Below are positions 1-7,786 of a DNA stretch of 14,505 nucleotides, in pieces (position 1 is the first letter of the stretch; the number at the start of each line of letters is the position of its first letter). The stretch is from Mycoplasmatota bacterium (GTDB lineage Bacteria > Bacillota_I > Bacilli_A > RF39 > UBA660), in NCBI GenBank assembly GCA_012510745.1, contig JAAZHK010000002.1, positions 1 through 14,505 on the forward strand, given 5' to 3'. Under the pieces are notes generated by a model. The model was not told where the DNA came from and ran no database searches. It saw only the letters and a program-made list of their open reading frames with translations. A program made the position numbers and the translations under genes.

Positions 1-191
1 ATTTATTAGTAGGATTTATTGCAGGAGCAGTTGCTGGATTTTTTATAGCAAAAACAGTCATGAAAAAATATTTAAAGAAAAATCCACCAATCAATGAAGA
101 AATGATTAAAACTTTAATGACTGGTATGGGAAGAACACCTAGTCAAAAACAAGTAAATCAAATGATGAAATCAATGGAAAAGTATATGTAA
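1..191 (+). CDS. yneF: YneF-type UPF0154 membrane protein, 3' part only
   Basis: This is the C-terminal 62 residues of a small protein, read in the frame that starts at base 3; its start codon lies outside the window. A glycine/alanine-rich hydrophobic segment (LVGFIAGAVAGFFIAK) is followed by a basic stretch and then by KNPPINEEMIKTLM and GRTPSQKQVNQMMKSM. That order (one N-terminal membrane helix, PPINE, then PSQKKINQMM-like) is the signature of the UPF0154/YneF family, whose members are about 70-75 residues long, so only around ten residues are missing. The biochemical role of the family is not established. The gene ends in TAA inside the loop of its own terminator. Confidence 0.85.
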   Translation, partial: LLVGFIAGAVAGFFIAKTVMKKYLKKNPPINEEMIKTLMTGMGRTPSQKQVNQMMKSMEKYM

Positions 192-205
192 AGATACTTT
201 TTTTT
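178..205 (+). terminator. Intrinsic terminator of the yneF-type gene
   Basis: AAAAGTAT (178-185) pairs with ATACTTTT (194-201) around an 8-base loop, and the T run continues to 205. The TAA stop codon of the upstream gene (189-191) is in the loop. The stem has only one G-C pair, so efficiency is uncertain. Confidence 0.6.
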
Positions 206-225
206 AATTATATATAATATAATTG

Positions 226-250
226 TGTTATAATATAAAAGGTGATATAA
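226..250 (+). promoter_or_regulatory. Extended -10 promoter and 10-nt leader of metG
   Basis: TG (226-227), one base, then TATAAT (229-234) form a perfect extended -10 element. There is no good -35 at normal spacing. Counting seven bases downstream puts transcription start at about 241, the first G of the ribosome binding site GGTGAT (241-246). The leader would be only about 10 nt before the ATG at 251. Confidence 0.65.
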
Positions 251-1855
251 ATGAAAAGAAACGTTTTAATTGGAGGAGCTTGGCCATATGCTAATAACTC
301 CCTTCATATAGGTCATATTGCAGGTTTAATAGGTGGCGATATTATTGCTAGGTATTATCGAGGGTGTGGTGATAATGTTGTTTATGTTTCAGGCACTGAT
401 TCTCATGGAACTCCAATTACATTAAGAGCTAAAGAAGAAGGATTAAAACCCGTTGTGATAGCTGATAGATATCATCAAGAGTTTATCGAAACATTTAATA
501 AGATTAATTTTAGTTATGATTTATATACCACTACAGATACTAGTTATCATAGGGAAAAAGTAATGAATTATTTTTCTAAGATTTATCAAAATGGATATTT
601 ATATGAAAAAGAAATAGATGAAGCTTATTGTGAGACATGTAAAGTCTTTTTAGCTGATCGAGAAATAATTGGAACATGTCCAATATGTCAAGGTAAAGCT
701 AAAGGCGATCAGTGTGATAATTGCTTAACGTCCTTAGATTCAAAGGATATTTTGAATAAAAGATGTAATAACTGTAATAATTTAACTATTTCTAAAGTAA
801 ATAAACACCTTTATTTTAAACTTTCAGCCTTTCAAAATGTCTTAACTAATTATCTTTATCAACACCAGAATACATGGCGAAAGAATGCCTATAATGAATC
901 TCTAAAATATCTTAATATGGGTTTAATTGATCGTTGTGCGACTAGACAATTAGAGTGGGGAATTGATATACCAATAAAAGGTTATGAAGATAAAAAAATC
1001 TATGTTTGGTTTGAAGCTGTAATGGGATATTTAACAGCATCTCAAAAAGTCTTAGAAACCCAAAATAAAGATTTCGAAAAATTCATAAAAGATCCTTCTT
1101 TAATAAGTTATTATGTTCATGGTAAAGATAATATTCCTTTTCATACTATTATTTTTCCTGCTTTATTACAAGCTATAAATGTTGATTATCAATTACCCAC
1201 CTATATAATATCTAGTGAATACGTTAATATGAATGATGAAAAAATGTCTAAGTCACTAGGAAATCTAATTACTAGCAATCAATTAGTTGATCAATATGGT
1301 GCTGATCCTGTTAGATTCGCTTTAATTTTTAACGGTCCCGAAAAGAAAGATACTAATTTTAAATTAGAAGATTTTATTACTACTCATAATAAATTTTTAG
1401 TTGGCATTTTAGGCAATTTTATTAATCGTAATTTATCATATATTAATAAAAAATTTGAAGGAAAAATAGCTTTAGGAAATATAAATCCAATAATAAAAAA
1501 TAAAACTATTGAAACCTATAAAGAAGTGGGAATATTAATTGAAAAAGGTCATTTAAAAAATGCCTTAGAAAAAGTATTTGATTATATTATTTTAGGTAAT
1601 AAATATTATGATGAAGAAGAACCTTGGATTAAAATAAAAGATAATCTAAAAACTTTTAATGATATTACTTATACTTGTATATATATGATAGCTAATATTG
1701 CAAATTTAATTCATCCTTTTTTACCTGATACTTCTTTAAAAATTAAAAATATGTTAACCTTAAAAGATTACAAATGGGAAGAAGAAGAAATTAATAGTAG
1801 TATTAACATTAAGTCTTTAAACATACTGTTTGAACGTTTTGAAATAGAAAAGTAA
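251..1855 (+). CDS. metG: Methionyl-tRNA synthetase
   Basis: This class I aminoacyl-tRNA synthetase charges tRNA-Met with methionine in the cytoplasm. The catalytic signatures are HIGH at residues 19-22 and KMSKS at 331-335. The connective insert carries four CxxC pairs (C127/C130, C143/C146, C155/C158, C172/C175), enough for two zinc knuckles. With YVWFEAVMGYLTAS this points to the metal-binding, archaeal/E. coli-like type of MetRS, not the enzyme I associate with B. subtilis. At 534 residues it ends after the anticodon-binding helical domain and lacks the C-terminal EMAPII-like tRNA-binding/dimerisation domain found in MetRS of about 650 residues. It has its own extended -10 promoter and a GGTGAT ribosome binding site 4 bases before ATG, and its stop codon lies in a terminator stem. 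Confidence 0.97.
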   Translation: MKRNVLIGGAWPYANNSLHIGHIAGLIGGDIIARYYRGCGDNVVYVSGTDSHGTPITLRAKEEGLKPVVIADRYHQEFIETFNKINFSYDLYTTTDTSYHREKVMNYFSKIYQNGYLYEKEIDEAYCETCKVFLADREIIGTCPICQGKAKGDQCDNCLTSLDSKDILNKRCNNCNNLTISKVNKHLYFKLSAFQNVLTNYLYQHQNTWRKNAYNESLKYLNMGLIDRCATRQLEWGIDIPIKGYEDKKIYVWFEAVMGYLTASQKVLETQNKDFEKFIKDPSLISYYVHGKDNIPFHTIIFPALLQAINVDYQLPTYIISSEYVNMNDEKMSKSLGNLITSNQLVDQYGADPVRFALIFNGPEKKDTNFKLEDFITTHNKFLVGILGNFINRNLSYINKKFEGKIALGNINPIIKNKTIETYKEVGILIEKGHLKNALEKVFDYIILGNKYYDEEEPWIKIKDNLKTFNDITYTCIYMIANIANLIHPFLPDTSLKIKNMLTLKDYKWEEEEINSSINIKSLNILFERFEIEK

Positions 1856-1872
1856 TTTAATTACTTTTTTTT
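1848..1872 (+). terminator. Intrinsic terminator of metG
   Basis: AAAAGTAA (1848-1855) pairs with TTACTTTT (1861-1868) around loop TTTAA, followed by T to 1872. The 5' arm ends with the metG stop codon TAA (1853-1855), so the transcript has almost no untranslated 3' end. Confidence 0.65.
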
Positions 1873-1898
1873 ACTTAATTTTAATTTTTTTTAAAAAA

Positions 1899-1925
1899 TT
1901 AGCATATACTATTGACAAGTGCTAA
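1899..1925 (+). promoter_or_regulatory. CIRCE-like HrcA operator 1 (degenerate)
   Basis: TTAGCATAT (1899-1907), nine bases, then AAGTGCTAA (1917-1925) match the CIRCE layout TTAGCACTC-N9-GAGTGCTAA with two mismatches in the left arm and one in the right. The nine-base spacer contains the first five bases of the -35 hexamer of the heat-shock promoter, so a bound HrcA dimer would cover the promoter. Confidence 0.75.
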
Positions 1926-1940
1926 AGAGTTTATTATAAT
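1912..1940 (+). promoter_or_regulatory. Promoter of the hrcA-grpE-dnaK-dnaJ operon
   Basis: TTGACA (1912-1917), a 17-base spacer and TATAAT (1935-1940) are a perfect vegetative promoter. Start of transcription would be near 1947, giving a leader of about 36 nt, longer than the other leaders in this window. The AT tract at 1883-1900 could act as an UP element. The promoter lies between and overlaps two CIRCE-like operators, so HrcA repression is expected. Confidence 0.88.
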
Positions 1941-1944
1941 GTTT

Positions 1945-1971
1945 TTAGCACTGATGGAATTAGTCTGCCAA
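1945..1971 (+). promoter_or_regulatory. CIRCE-like HrcA operator 2 (degenerate)
   Basis: TTAGCACTG (1945-1953), nine bases, then GTCTGCCAA (1963-1971). The left arm differs from CIRCE at one position; the right arm keeps six of nine. It begins at about the predicted transcription start, the usual place for CIRCE. The well-conserved half-sites of the two operators face each other across the -10 box: AGTGCTAA (1918-1925) and TTAGCACT (1945-1952). Confidence 0.7.
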
Positions 1972-1982
1972 GGAGGTGTAAA

Positions 1983-2981
1983 ATGTTAAGTACAAGACAA
2001 AATCAAATTCTTAAACTTATTATTAACGAATATATTAAATCGGTAAGACCAATAAGTTCGAGTTTAATTTGTGAACAATTAGATTGTTCATCAGCTACTA
2101 TTCGTAATGAAATGGCTATTTTGGAAGAAATTGGTTTACTTGAGAAGACTCATACTTCATCAGGTCGAATTCCTAGTGAAAAAGGGTATCGTTATTATGT
2201 TGATAATTTATTAGAGTTAACTGAAATCAGTGGCGAAGATATGTTAAAATTACAAACTATATTTGAAAATAATTCTTTAGTATTAAATGATGCGATTAGT
2301 AAAAGTATGGAGATAGTGTCTGAATTAACAAATTATACAGCTATTGTTTTAGGTTCTAGTTCAAAAGAAAATAAAGTGAGTAAAATCGAAGCTATTCCTT
2401 TACCTAATCGTAAAATGGTAACGATTATTGTTACTGATAAAGGACACGTTGAAAATAAAGAAATAATTATGGATGCACAGGTATCGCTAGAAGAAATAAG
2501 ACAAACAGTTGATTTATTAAATAAACTTATTATTGGAACCCCTATTGATGAAGTAGCTTGTGTCTTAGAATTTAAAATTAAACCTATTATCGGTAATTAT
2601 ATAAAACAACATGAAATTCTTTATAATGCTTTCTATAATGCCTTTAATACTTTTGCGAAAGATACCATTAAAATGAGTGGAACTAAAAATATTCTCATGC
2701 AACCAGAATTCGATAATATCGATAAAATACGTAATATTATTAATAAATTTGATGATAAAACTCTAGTTAATAGTATTAAAGAAGAAGATAACGGGATTAA
2801 TATTTATATAGGTAGTGAAAATGAGTTAGATGATGATTTAACAATTATAAAAACTAAATATAATATTAATGGAAACGAAGGCACCCTAGCGTTAATTGGT
2901 CCCAAAAGAATGGAATATAATCGTGTTTTAACATTATTAAATTATATTAAACAAAATATATCAGATTGCGAGGAAATTTAA
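1983..2981 (+). CDS. hrcA: Heat-inducible transcription repressor HrcA
   Basis: HrcA represses class I heat-shock operons by binding CIRCE operators and depends on the GroE chaperonin for activity. The 332-residue protein has the usual length. The N-terminal winged helix-turn-helix covers roughly residues 1-75, with the family phrases LSTRQNQILKLIINEYI, SSATIRNEMAILEE and HTSSGRIPSEKGYRYYVD. The remainder is the HrcA dimerisation/GAF-like region, ending in a conserved-looking IGPKRMEYNRVLTLLNYI segment. AAGGAGGTG lies just before the ATG at 1983. It is the first gene of its operon, and the two CIRCE-like sites upstream imply autoregulation. Its stop codon overlaps the grpE start codon by one base (TAATG), which suggests translational coupling. 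Confidence 0.97.
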   Translation: MLSTRQNQILKLIINEYIKSVRPISSSLICEQLDCSSATIRNEMAILEEIGLLEKTHTSSGRIPSEKGYRYYVDNLLELTEISGEDMLKLQTIFENNSLVLNDAISKSMEIVSELTNYTAIVLGSSSKENKVSKIEAIPLPNRKMVTIIVTDKGHVENKEIIMDAQVSLEEIRQTVDLLNKLIIGTPIDEVACVLEFKIKPIIGNYIKQHEILYNAFYNAFNTFAKDTIKMSGTKNILMQPEFDNIDKIRNIINKFDDKTLVNSIKEEDNGINIYIGSENELDDDLTIIKTKYNINGNEGTLALIGPKRMEYNRVLTLLNYIKQNISDCEEI

Positions 2982-3496
2982 TGGAAACAAAAAAAGATAC
3001 AAAGCCTAAATCTAAAATAAAAATTGAAGAACTAAATCAGCAAATAGCTAGTTTAAATAATGAAGTTTTATTAGCTAGAGCCGATAATATTAATTATCGT
3101 AAAAGAAAAGACGAAGAAGTAGCTAATTTAATTAAATATGCTAATGTTGATTTAATATTAGATATTCTTCTTATAATAGATAATTTTGAAAGGGCTATTA
3201 AATTAGACGACAATAACTTAAACGATGAGTTATCAAAATTTCTAGAAGGATTTAAAATGATTTATAGTATGTTAAATGATACTTTAAAACAATATGGACT
3301 CGAAGAATTAAATGTGCTAAATAAACCTTTTAATCCTAACAATAGTCAAGCGTTAATTATTGATAATGATTCATCTAAAGATGATGGTATCGTACTTGAT
3401 GTTATGTTAAAAGGTTATATTTATAAAGATCGGGTAATACGTCCGGCAAGTGTAAAAGTAAATAAAATAGAAAAAGGAGAGAAAAGAAATGAGTAA
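2981..3496 (+). CDS. grpE: Nucleotide exchange factor GrpE
   Basis: GrpE speeds ADP release from DnaK in the DnaK-DnaJ-GrpE chaperone cycle. I start it at ATG 2981 (171 residues), preceded by GAGGAAATTTA, not at the in-frame upstream ATG at 2966 inside hrcA. The N-terminal half is a long charged helix (IEELNQQIASLNNEVLLARADNI and following) that would form the dimer coiled coil. RKRKDEEVANLIKYA and the end segment MLKGYIYKDRVIRPASVKV are family signatures; the latter belongs to the C-terminal beta domain that wedges the DnaK ATPase lobe. It overlaps hrcA by 1 base and dnaK by 8 bases. Confidence 0.95.
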   Translation: METKKDTKPKSKIKIEELNQQIASLNNEVLLARADNINYRKRKDEEVANLIKYANVDLILDILLIIDNFERAIKLDDNNLNDELSKFLEGFKMIYSMLNDTLKQYGLEELNVLNKPFNPNNSQALIIDNDSSKDDGIVLDVMLKGYIYKDRVIRPASVKVNKIEKGEKRNE

Positions 3497-5312
3497 AATT
3501 ATAGGTATTGACCTAGGTACAACTAACAGTTGTGTATCAATATTAGAAGGTGGAGAAGGTAAAATAATTCCTAATCCAGAAGGAGGTAGAACTACTCCTT
3601 CAGTTATCGCTTTTAAAGGCGGTGAAAGAATTATAGGTGATGCTGCTAAACGTCAGGCTATTACTAATATTAATACCGTTACTTCTATAAAAAGAATAAT
3701 GGGATCAAAAGAAAAAACAAAATTAGAAGGAAAGGAATATACTCCTGAAGAATTATCAGCTATGATTTTAAGTTATTTAAAAGATTATGCTGAAGATTAT
3801 CTGGGAGAAAAGGTTTCTAAAGCAGTAATTACTGTTCCGGCATATTTTAATGATGCTCAAAGACAAGCTACTAAAAATGCAGGTAAAATAGCAGGTTTAG
3901 AAGTAGAAAGAATCATTAATGAACCAACCGCTGCTGCTTTAGCATATGGTTTAGATAAACAAGAGAAATCTCAAACTATTTTAGTATATGATTTAGGAGG
4001 AGGAACTTTTGATGTATCTATTTTAGAACTTGGTGATGGTGTTTTTGAAGTTAAATCAACAGCTGGTAACAATCTTTTAGGTGGAGATGATTTTGATCAA
4101 AAAATAATTGATTATTTAGTAGAAAATTTTAAAAAAGAAAATGGCATTGATCTAAGTAAAGATAAAATGGCAATGCAAAGATTAAAAGAAATAGCTGAAA
4201 AGGCTAAAAAAGATTTATCTAGTGTAACAACTACTCAAATATCAGCACCATTTATAACCCAAGGAAATGAGGGACCATTACATTTAGATACTTCTTTAAC
4301 AAGAGCTAAATTTGAAGAATTAATTCGAGATTTAGTGGAATCATCTCTAATACCAATTAGAAATGCTGTTAAAGATGCAAAAATAAAGAAAGAAGAAATC
4401 GATAAAGTTATTTTTGTTGGAGGTTCAACTAGAATACCATTAGTTTATGATTTAGTTAAAAAAGAATTAGGTAAAGAACCTTCTAAGGAAGTTAACCCTG
4501 ACGAAGTAGTAGCCATGGGTGCTGCTATTCAAGGTGGTGTTCTTTCAGGAGATTTAAATGATATTGTATTATTAGACGTTACACCTCTATCACTTGGTAT
4601 TGAAACATTAGGTGGTGTTATGACTGTATTAATTGAACGTAATACGACTATTCCAACTTCAAAATCACAAGTATTTTCAACTGCTGCTGATAATCAACCA
4701 GCTGTAGATATTCATGTACTACAAGGTGAAAGAAGTATGGCTAATGACAATAAAACATTAGGTCGTTTTCAATTAACTGGTATTCCAGCAGCACCTCGTG
4801 GTATTCCTCAAATTGAAGTAAAATTTGATATTGATGCTAATGGTATTGTTAATGTAAAAGCCAAAGATCTTGGAACTAATAAAGAACAAGCAATTACTAT
4901 TACTGCTAATACTAATCTTTCAGAAGATGAAATTAATCAAATGATGCAGGATGCTGAAGCTCATAAAGAAGAAGATCAAAAACGTAAAGAAGAAGCTGAT
5001 ACTAAAAATGAAGCAGAACAATTAATTTTCCAAACTGAGAAATCTATAAAAGATTTAGATGATAAAATTGATGCTAAAGAAAAAGAAGAGGCTGAACAAT
5101 TAATAAAAGATTTAAAAGAAGCTTTAGAAAAAAATGATATAGATGAAATAAAAACAAAAAAAGGTGTTTTAGAAGAAAAAGCTATGGCTTTTGCTACTAA
5201 AGTATATGAAAACATACAAAAAGAGGCAGCTCAACAAAATGAAACTAAAGAATCAGATGAAAATAAAACAGAAGATGAAAATATTAAAGAGGCTGAATAC
5301 GAAGAAAAATAA
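3489..5312 (+). CDS. dnaK: Molecular chaperone DnaK (Hsp70)
   Basis: This ATP-dependent chaperone binds unfolded segments of client proteins. At 607 residues it is full length. The ATPase domain opens with IIGIDLGTTNSCVSILEGG and contains NEPTAAALAYGLD, the phosphate loop DLGGGTFDVSILE and FVGGSTRIP. The interdomain linker VLLDVTPLSLGIETLGG leads into the beta-sandwich substrate domain and a helical lid rich in E and K, and the tail is acidic (ending EAEYEEK). The start ATG at 3489 lies inside the end of grpE, with AAAGGAGAG just upstream, so translation is probably coupled. A strong hairpin without a T tract separates it from dnaJ. Confidence 0.99.
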   Translation: MSKIIGIDLGTTNSCVSILEGGEGKIIPNPEGGRTTPSVIAFKGGERIIGDAAKRQAITNINTVTSIKRIMGSKEKTKLEGKEYTPEELSAMILSYLKDYAEDYLGEKVSKAVITVPAYFNDAQRQATKNAGKIAGLEVERIINEPTAAALAYGLDKQEKSQTILVYDLGGGTFDVSILELGDGVFEVKSTAGNNLLGGDDFDQKIIDYLVENFKKENGIDLSKDKMAMQRLKEIAEKAKKDLSSVTTTQISAPFITQGNEGPLHLDTSLTRAKFEELIRDLVESSLIPIRNAVKDAKIKKEEIDKVIFVGGSTRIPLVYDLVKKELGKEPSKEVNPDEVVAMGAAIQGGVLSGDLNDIVLLDVTPLSLGIETLGGVMTVLIERNTTIPTSKSQVFSTAADNQPAVDIHVLQGERSMANDNKTLGRFQLTGIPAAPRGIPQIEVKFDIDANGIVNVKAKDLGTNKEQAITITANTNLSEDEINQMMQDAEAHKEEDQKRKEEADTKNEAEQLIFQTEKSIKDLDDKIDAKEKEEAEQLIKDLKEALEKNDIDEIKTKKGVLEEKAMAFATKVYENIQKEAAQQNETKESDENKTEDENIKEAEYEEK

Positions 5313-5315
5313 AAC

Positions 5316-5343
5316 GATAAAGGTTCATATTTGAACCTTTATC
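5316..5343. promoter_or_regulatory. 12-bp perfect hairpin between dnaK and dnaJ
   Basis: GATAAAGGTTCA (5316-5327) pairs perfectly with TGAACCTTTATC (5332-5343) around the 4-base loop TATT. No T tract follows (AAATTATAGG comes next), so it is not a classical terminator. It begins 3 bases after the dnaK stop codon and ends 8 bases before the dnaJ ribosome binding site (AGGAGG from 5352). A role in 3'-end protection, RNA processing or partial attenuation that favours dnaK over dnaJ is inference. Confidence 0.7.
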
Positions 5344-5362
5344 AAATTATAGGAGGATTTTA

Positions 5363-6484
5363 ATGGCAAAAAAAGATTATTATGAAAGTCTAGGGATAAA
5401 TAAAACAGCTACAAGTGATGAAATTAAAAGTTCATTTAGAAAATTAGCTAAAAAGTATCATCCAGATGTTAATAAGTCCCCAGATGCTGAAACAAAATTT
5501 AAAGAAATCCAGGAAGCCTATGCTGTTTTATCTGATGAAAACAGACGCCACCAATATGATCAATATGGTCACGATGCTTTTACAAATAGCGGTGGAAATA
5601 ATTATGGTGATTTTGACTTTTCAAGTTTTGATTTTTCAGATATATTTGAAAATATATTTGGTAGTAATTTTGGTTTTAGTTCTTCTTCATCTTCTAGTAG
5701 AAGAAGAGCAACTCAAGGAAATGATACTTTATTAAAAATAACTCTAGATTTTGAAGAAGCCGCTTTTGGAATAAAAAAAGATATTATCATTAATCTTTTA
5801 GATACATGTGGTGAATGTCATGGTCATGGAGGTCATGGTGAAAATACATGTACAGAATGTCGAGGTAGTGGTAGTATTAGTACTGAACAAAGAAGTCTTT
5901 TTGGTACTTTTTTAACTAAAACAACATGCCCTAAATGTGAGGGGACAGGTAAAACTTACAATAAAATATGTTCTATTTGTAATGGCCGTAAAAGAATTAA
6001 AAAAGATAAGAAAATCAATGTTTCAATCCCTAGTGGTATAAACAATGGTGATCGTTTAAGGCTAAGTGGTCAAGGAGAAGCAGGTTTAAATGGTGGTCCT
6101 AATGGTAATATATATTTAGAAATAAAAGTATTACCACATGAATTTTATGAACGGGATAATGATGATATTTATTTAGAAGTTCCTTTAACAATAACTGAAG
6201 CTATTTTAGGTACTAAAAAAAATATTCCAACAATCTATGGAATAATTAAATTAACTATTCCATCAGGTACAAATAGCGGTGATAAAGTTCGTATAAAAGG
6301 AAAAGGAATCAATAATGAAAGTGATTATAATTTAGGAGATATGTATGTTATCTTTAATGTAAAAATTCCTAAAAAATTATCTAAAGAACAAAAAAAGATA
6401 ATTGATCATTTAAATAAAACAAACTTAGAAGATAGTGAAATTAATAAATTTAATCGTTTTACAGATAAAAAAAATAAAAAATAA
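5363..6484 (+). CDS. dnaJ: Co-chaperone DnaJ (Hsp40)
   Basis: DnaJ delivers unfolded clients to DnaK and stimulates its ATPase. The 373-residue protein is a complete type I DnaJ: a J domain at residues about 4-68 with HPD at 33-35, a glycine/phenylalanine-rich stretch (about 75-108) that ends in a run of serines, and four zinc-binding CxxCxGxG-type repeats at C149-G156, C163-G170, C189-G196 and C203-K210. The last repeat is less regular (CSICNGRK). The C-terminal client-binding beta domains follow. A good AGGAGG precedes the start. It is the last gene of the heat-shock operon and converges on rarA; the two stop codons lie 10 bases apart in one terminator hairpin. Confidence 0.98.
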   Translation: MAKKDYYESLGINKTATSDEIKSSFRKLAKKYHPDVNKSPDAETKFKEIQEAYAVLSDENRRHQYDQYGHDAFTNSGGNNYGDFDFSSFDFSDIFENIFGSNFGFSSSSSSSRRRATQGNDTLLKITLDFEEAAFGIKKDIIINLLDTCGECHGHGGHGENTCTECRGSGSISTEQRSLFGTFLTKTTCPKCEGTGKTYNKICSICNGRKRIKKDKKINVSIPSGINNGDRLRLSGQGEAGLNGGPNGNIYLEIKVLPHEFYERDNDDIYLEVPLTITEAILGTKKNIPTIYGIIKLTIPSGTNSGDKVRIKGKGINNESDYNLGDMYVIFNVKIPKKLSKEQKKIIDHLNKTNLEDSEINKFNRFTDKKNKK

Positions 6485-6504
6485 GATTGTAGTCTTATTT
6501 TTTT
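6476..6504. terminator. Bidirectional terminator between dnaJ and rarA
   Basis: A six-A run plus TAAGA (6476-6486) pairs with TCTTA plus T's (6493-6503) around the loop TTGTAG, with T's to 6504 on the plus strand and the matching A run giving T's on the minus strand. The dnaJ stop (6482-6484) is in one arm and the rarA stop (complement of 6495-6497) is in the other. Confidence 0.8.
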
Positions 6505-7700
6505 ATATTATCATTTATTTGTTTTAAAGTCTGTTCATATTTACTAGTTGTTTTAGGTATATAATATCTTTTATTTATTAAGTTGTTGGGTAAGTATTGT
6601 TGTTTTATATAACTATTAGGATAATTATGAGGCAAGAAATAATTAATAAAAGGTTTTTTTAAATGATTAGGAATTAATCCACAACGACCAGTATTAATAT
6701 CTTCTAAGACCTTATCAATAGCTAAAATAGCGCTATTTGATTTGGGTGAAAGAGATAATTCTATAACTATATTGGCTAAAGGAATTCGACACTCATCCAT
6801 TCCTAATCTTTCACTTGCTTGAATAGCTGTTAATACTCTAGAGCAAATATTAGGATTTGCTAAACCTATATCTTCATAAGCAATAGCTAATAAACGTCTA
6901 TGAATACTATCTAAATCTTCTGCTTTTAATAATCTTCCTAAATAATGTAAACTGGCATCTACATCACTTCCTCTAATAGATTTCTGAAAAGCACTTAAAA
7001 CATCATAATAACCATCACCATCTTTATCAATAAAGAAAGCCGGTTTATTATTAATGTCTTTTAAAACATTTAGATCTATATTTTTATCTTTACTAGCATA
7101 ATAAGCCATCTCCAAAAGATTATAAGCATATCTTAAATCATTACCAGATATATTAGCTATATATTTTAATGATTCATTATCAATTTTAATATCCTTTAAA
7201 TATTCAGTTTTAATCGCATTCTTTAAACCTTTTAATATATCTTCTGTTGTTAAATCTTTTAATTCAAATATTTGACATCGACTTCTAACAGCTGGATTTA
7301 TTATATGATAGGGGTTACCGGTAGTTAAACCGATCAAGGTAATTAGACCACTTTCTAAATGAAATAATAGTAAATCTTGTTTATCTTTATTTAAACGATG
7401 TATTTCATCAATAATAACAATCATACCATTATGTAATTTTGCTTCTTCTATAATAATATCAAGATCACGTTTATTATTAATTGTTGCATTAAATAACCGA
7501 TATTTAATATTCAAATCATTTACTATAGCTTTTGCTATAGAGGTTTTTCCAATACCAGGTCCACCATATAAAATCATTGAAAAAATCTTCTTATTTTTAA
7601 CAAGATTGCTTAATATTTTATCTTGACCAATTAAATGTTGTTGCCCTAAAACATCCTTCAAGCTTGAAGGTGCTAATTTAATAGCTAATGGTTCATTCAT
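6495..7700 (-). CDS. rarA: RarA/MgsA-type AAA+ ATPase (replication-associated recombination protein A)
   Basis: RarA is a homotetrameric AAA+ ATPase related to clamp-loader subunits that acts at stalled replication forks. I start it at ATG 7700 (401 residues), preceded by GGTGAT; the longer frame from 7745 would run through the promoter. Walker A is GGPGIGKT at residues 46-53 and Walker B is VIIDEIH with D98-E99. Sensor 1 lies in LIGLTTGNPY, and the arginine finger region is in NPAVRSRCQIF. The C-terminal half has the MgsA domain hallmarks AFQKSIRGSDVDASLHYLGRLL and RRLLAIAYEDIGLANP. It is the one minus-strand gene left of dif and diverges from xerD. Confidence 0.95.
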   Translation of the reverse strand: MNEPLAIKLAPSSLKDVLGQQHLIGQDKILSNLVKNKKIFSMILYGGPGIGKTSIAKAIVNDLNIKYRLFNATINNKRDLDIIIEEAKLHNGMIVIIDEIHRLNKDKQDLLLFHLESGLITLIGLTTGNPYHIINPAVRSRCQIFELKDLTTEDILKGLKNAIKTEYLKDIKIDNESLKYIANISGNDLRYAYNLLEMAYYASKDKNIDLNVLKDINNKPAFFIDKDGDGYYDVLSAFQKSIRGSDVDASLHYLGRLLKAEDLDSIHRRLLAIAYEDIGLANPNICSRVLTAIQASERLGMDECRIPLANIVIELSLSPKSNSAILAIDKVLEDINTGRCGLIPNHLKKPFINYFLPHNYPNSYIKQQYLPNNLINKRYYIPKTTSKYEQTLKQINDNIKK

Positions 7701-7716
7701 AATAATCACCAATATT

Positions 7717-7745
7717 ATTTTATCAAAATTAGGACTAATTTGCAA
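7717..7745 (-). promoter_or_regulatory. Promoter of rarA
   Basis: On the minus strand TTGCAA (7745-7740), a 17-base spacer and TAAAAT (7722-7717). Transcription would start at about 7710, the first G of GGTGAT, leaving a 10-nt leader before ATG at 7700. The -35 hexamer is its own reverse complement and also serves the divergent xerD promoter. Confidence 0.65.
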
Positions 7746-7769
7746 AAATACTTATAAATAAGATATAAT
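7740..7769 (+). promoter_or_regulatory. Promoter of xerD-deoB
   Basis: TTGCAA (7740-7745), an 18-base spacer and TATAAT (7764-7769). The predicted start at about 7776 gives an 11-nt leader, AGGTGATAAAT, directly before ATG 7787. The -35 is shared with the rarA promoter on the other strand. Confidence 0.65.
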
Positions 7770-7786
7770 ATTAATAGGTGATAAAT

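Noticed and set aside
4976..5215. Minus-strand open frame of 79 codons inside dnaK
   Set aside because: It is the antisense of the lysine/glutamate-rich lid region of dnaK (serine/phenylalanine-rich product) and has no ribosome binding site.
5466..5735. Plus-strand open frame inside dnaJ in another frame
   Set aside because: Overlaps conserved J-domain and G/F-region coding sequence; low-complexity hydrophobic product without start signals.
7701..7745. Longer N-termini for rarA (from 7745), and likewise mnmA (from 11929), xerD (GTG 7778), deoB (8649) and grpE (2966)
   Set aside because: The extra residues run through promoter elements, ribosome binding sites or the preceding gene, and the family-conserved N-termini begin at the internal ATGs with good ribosome binding sites.
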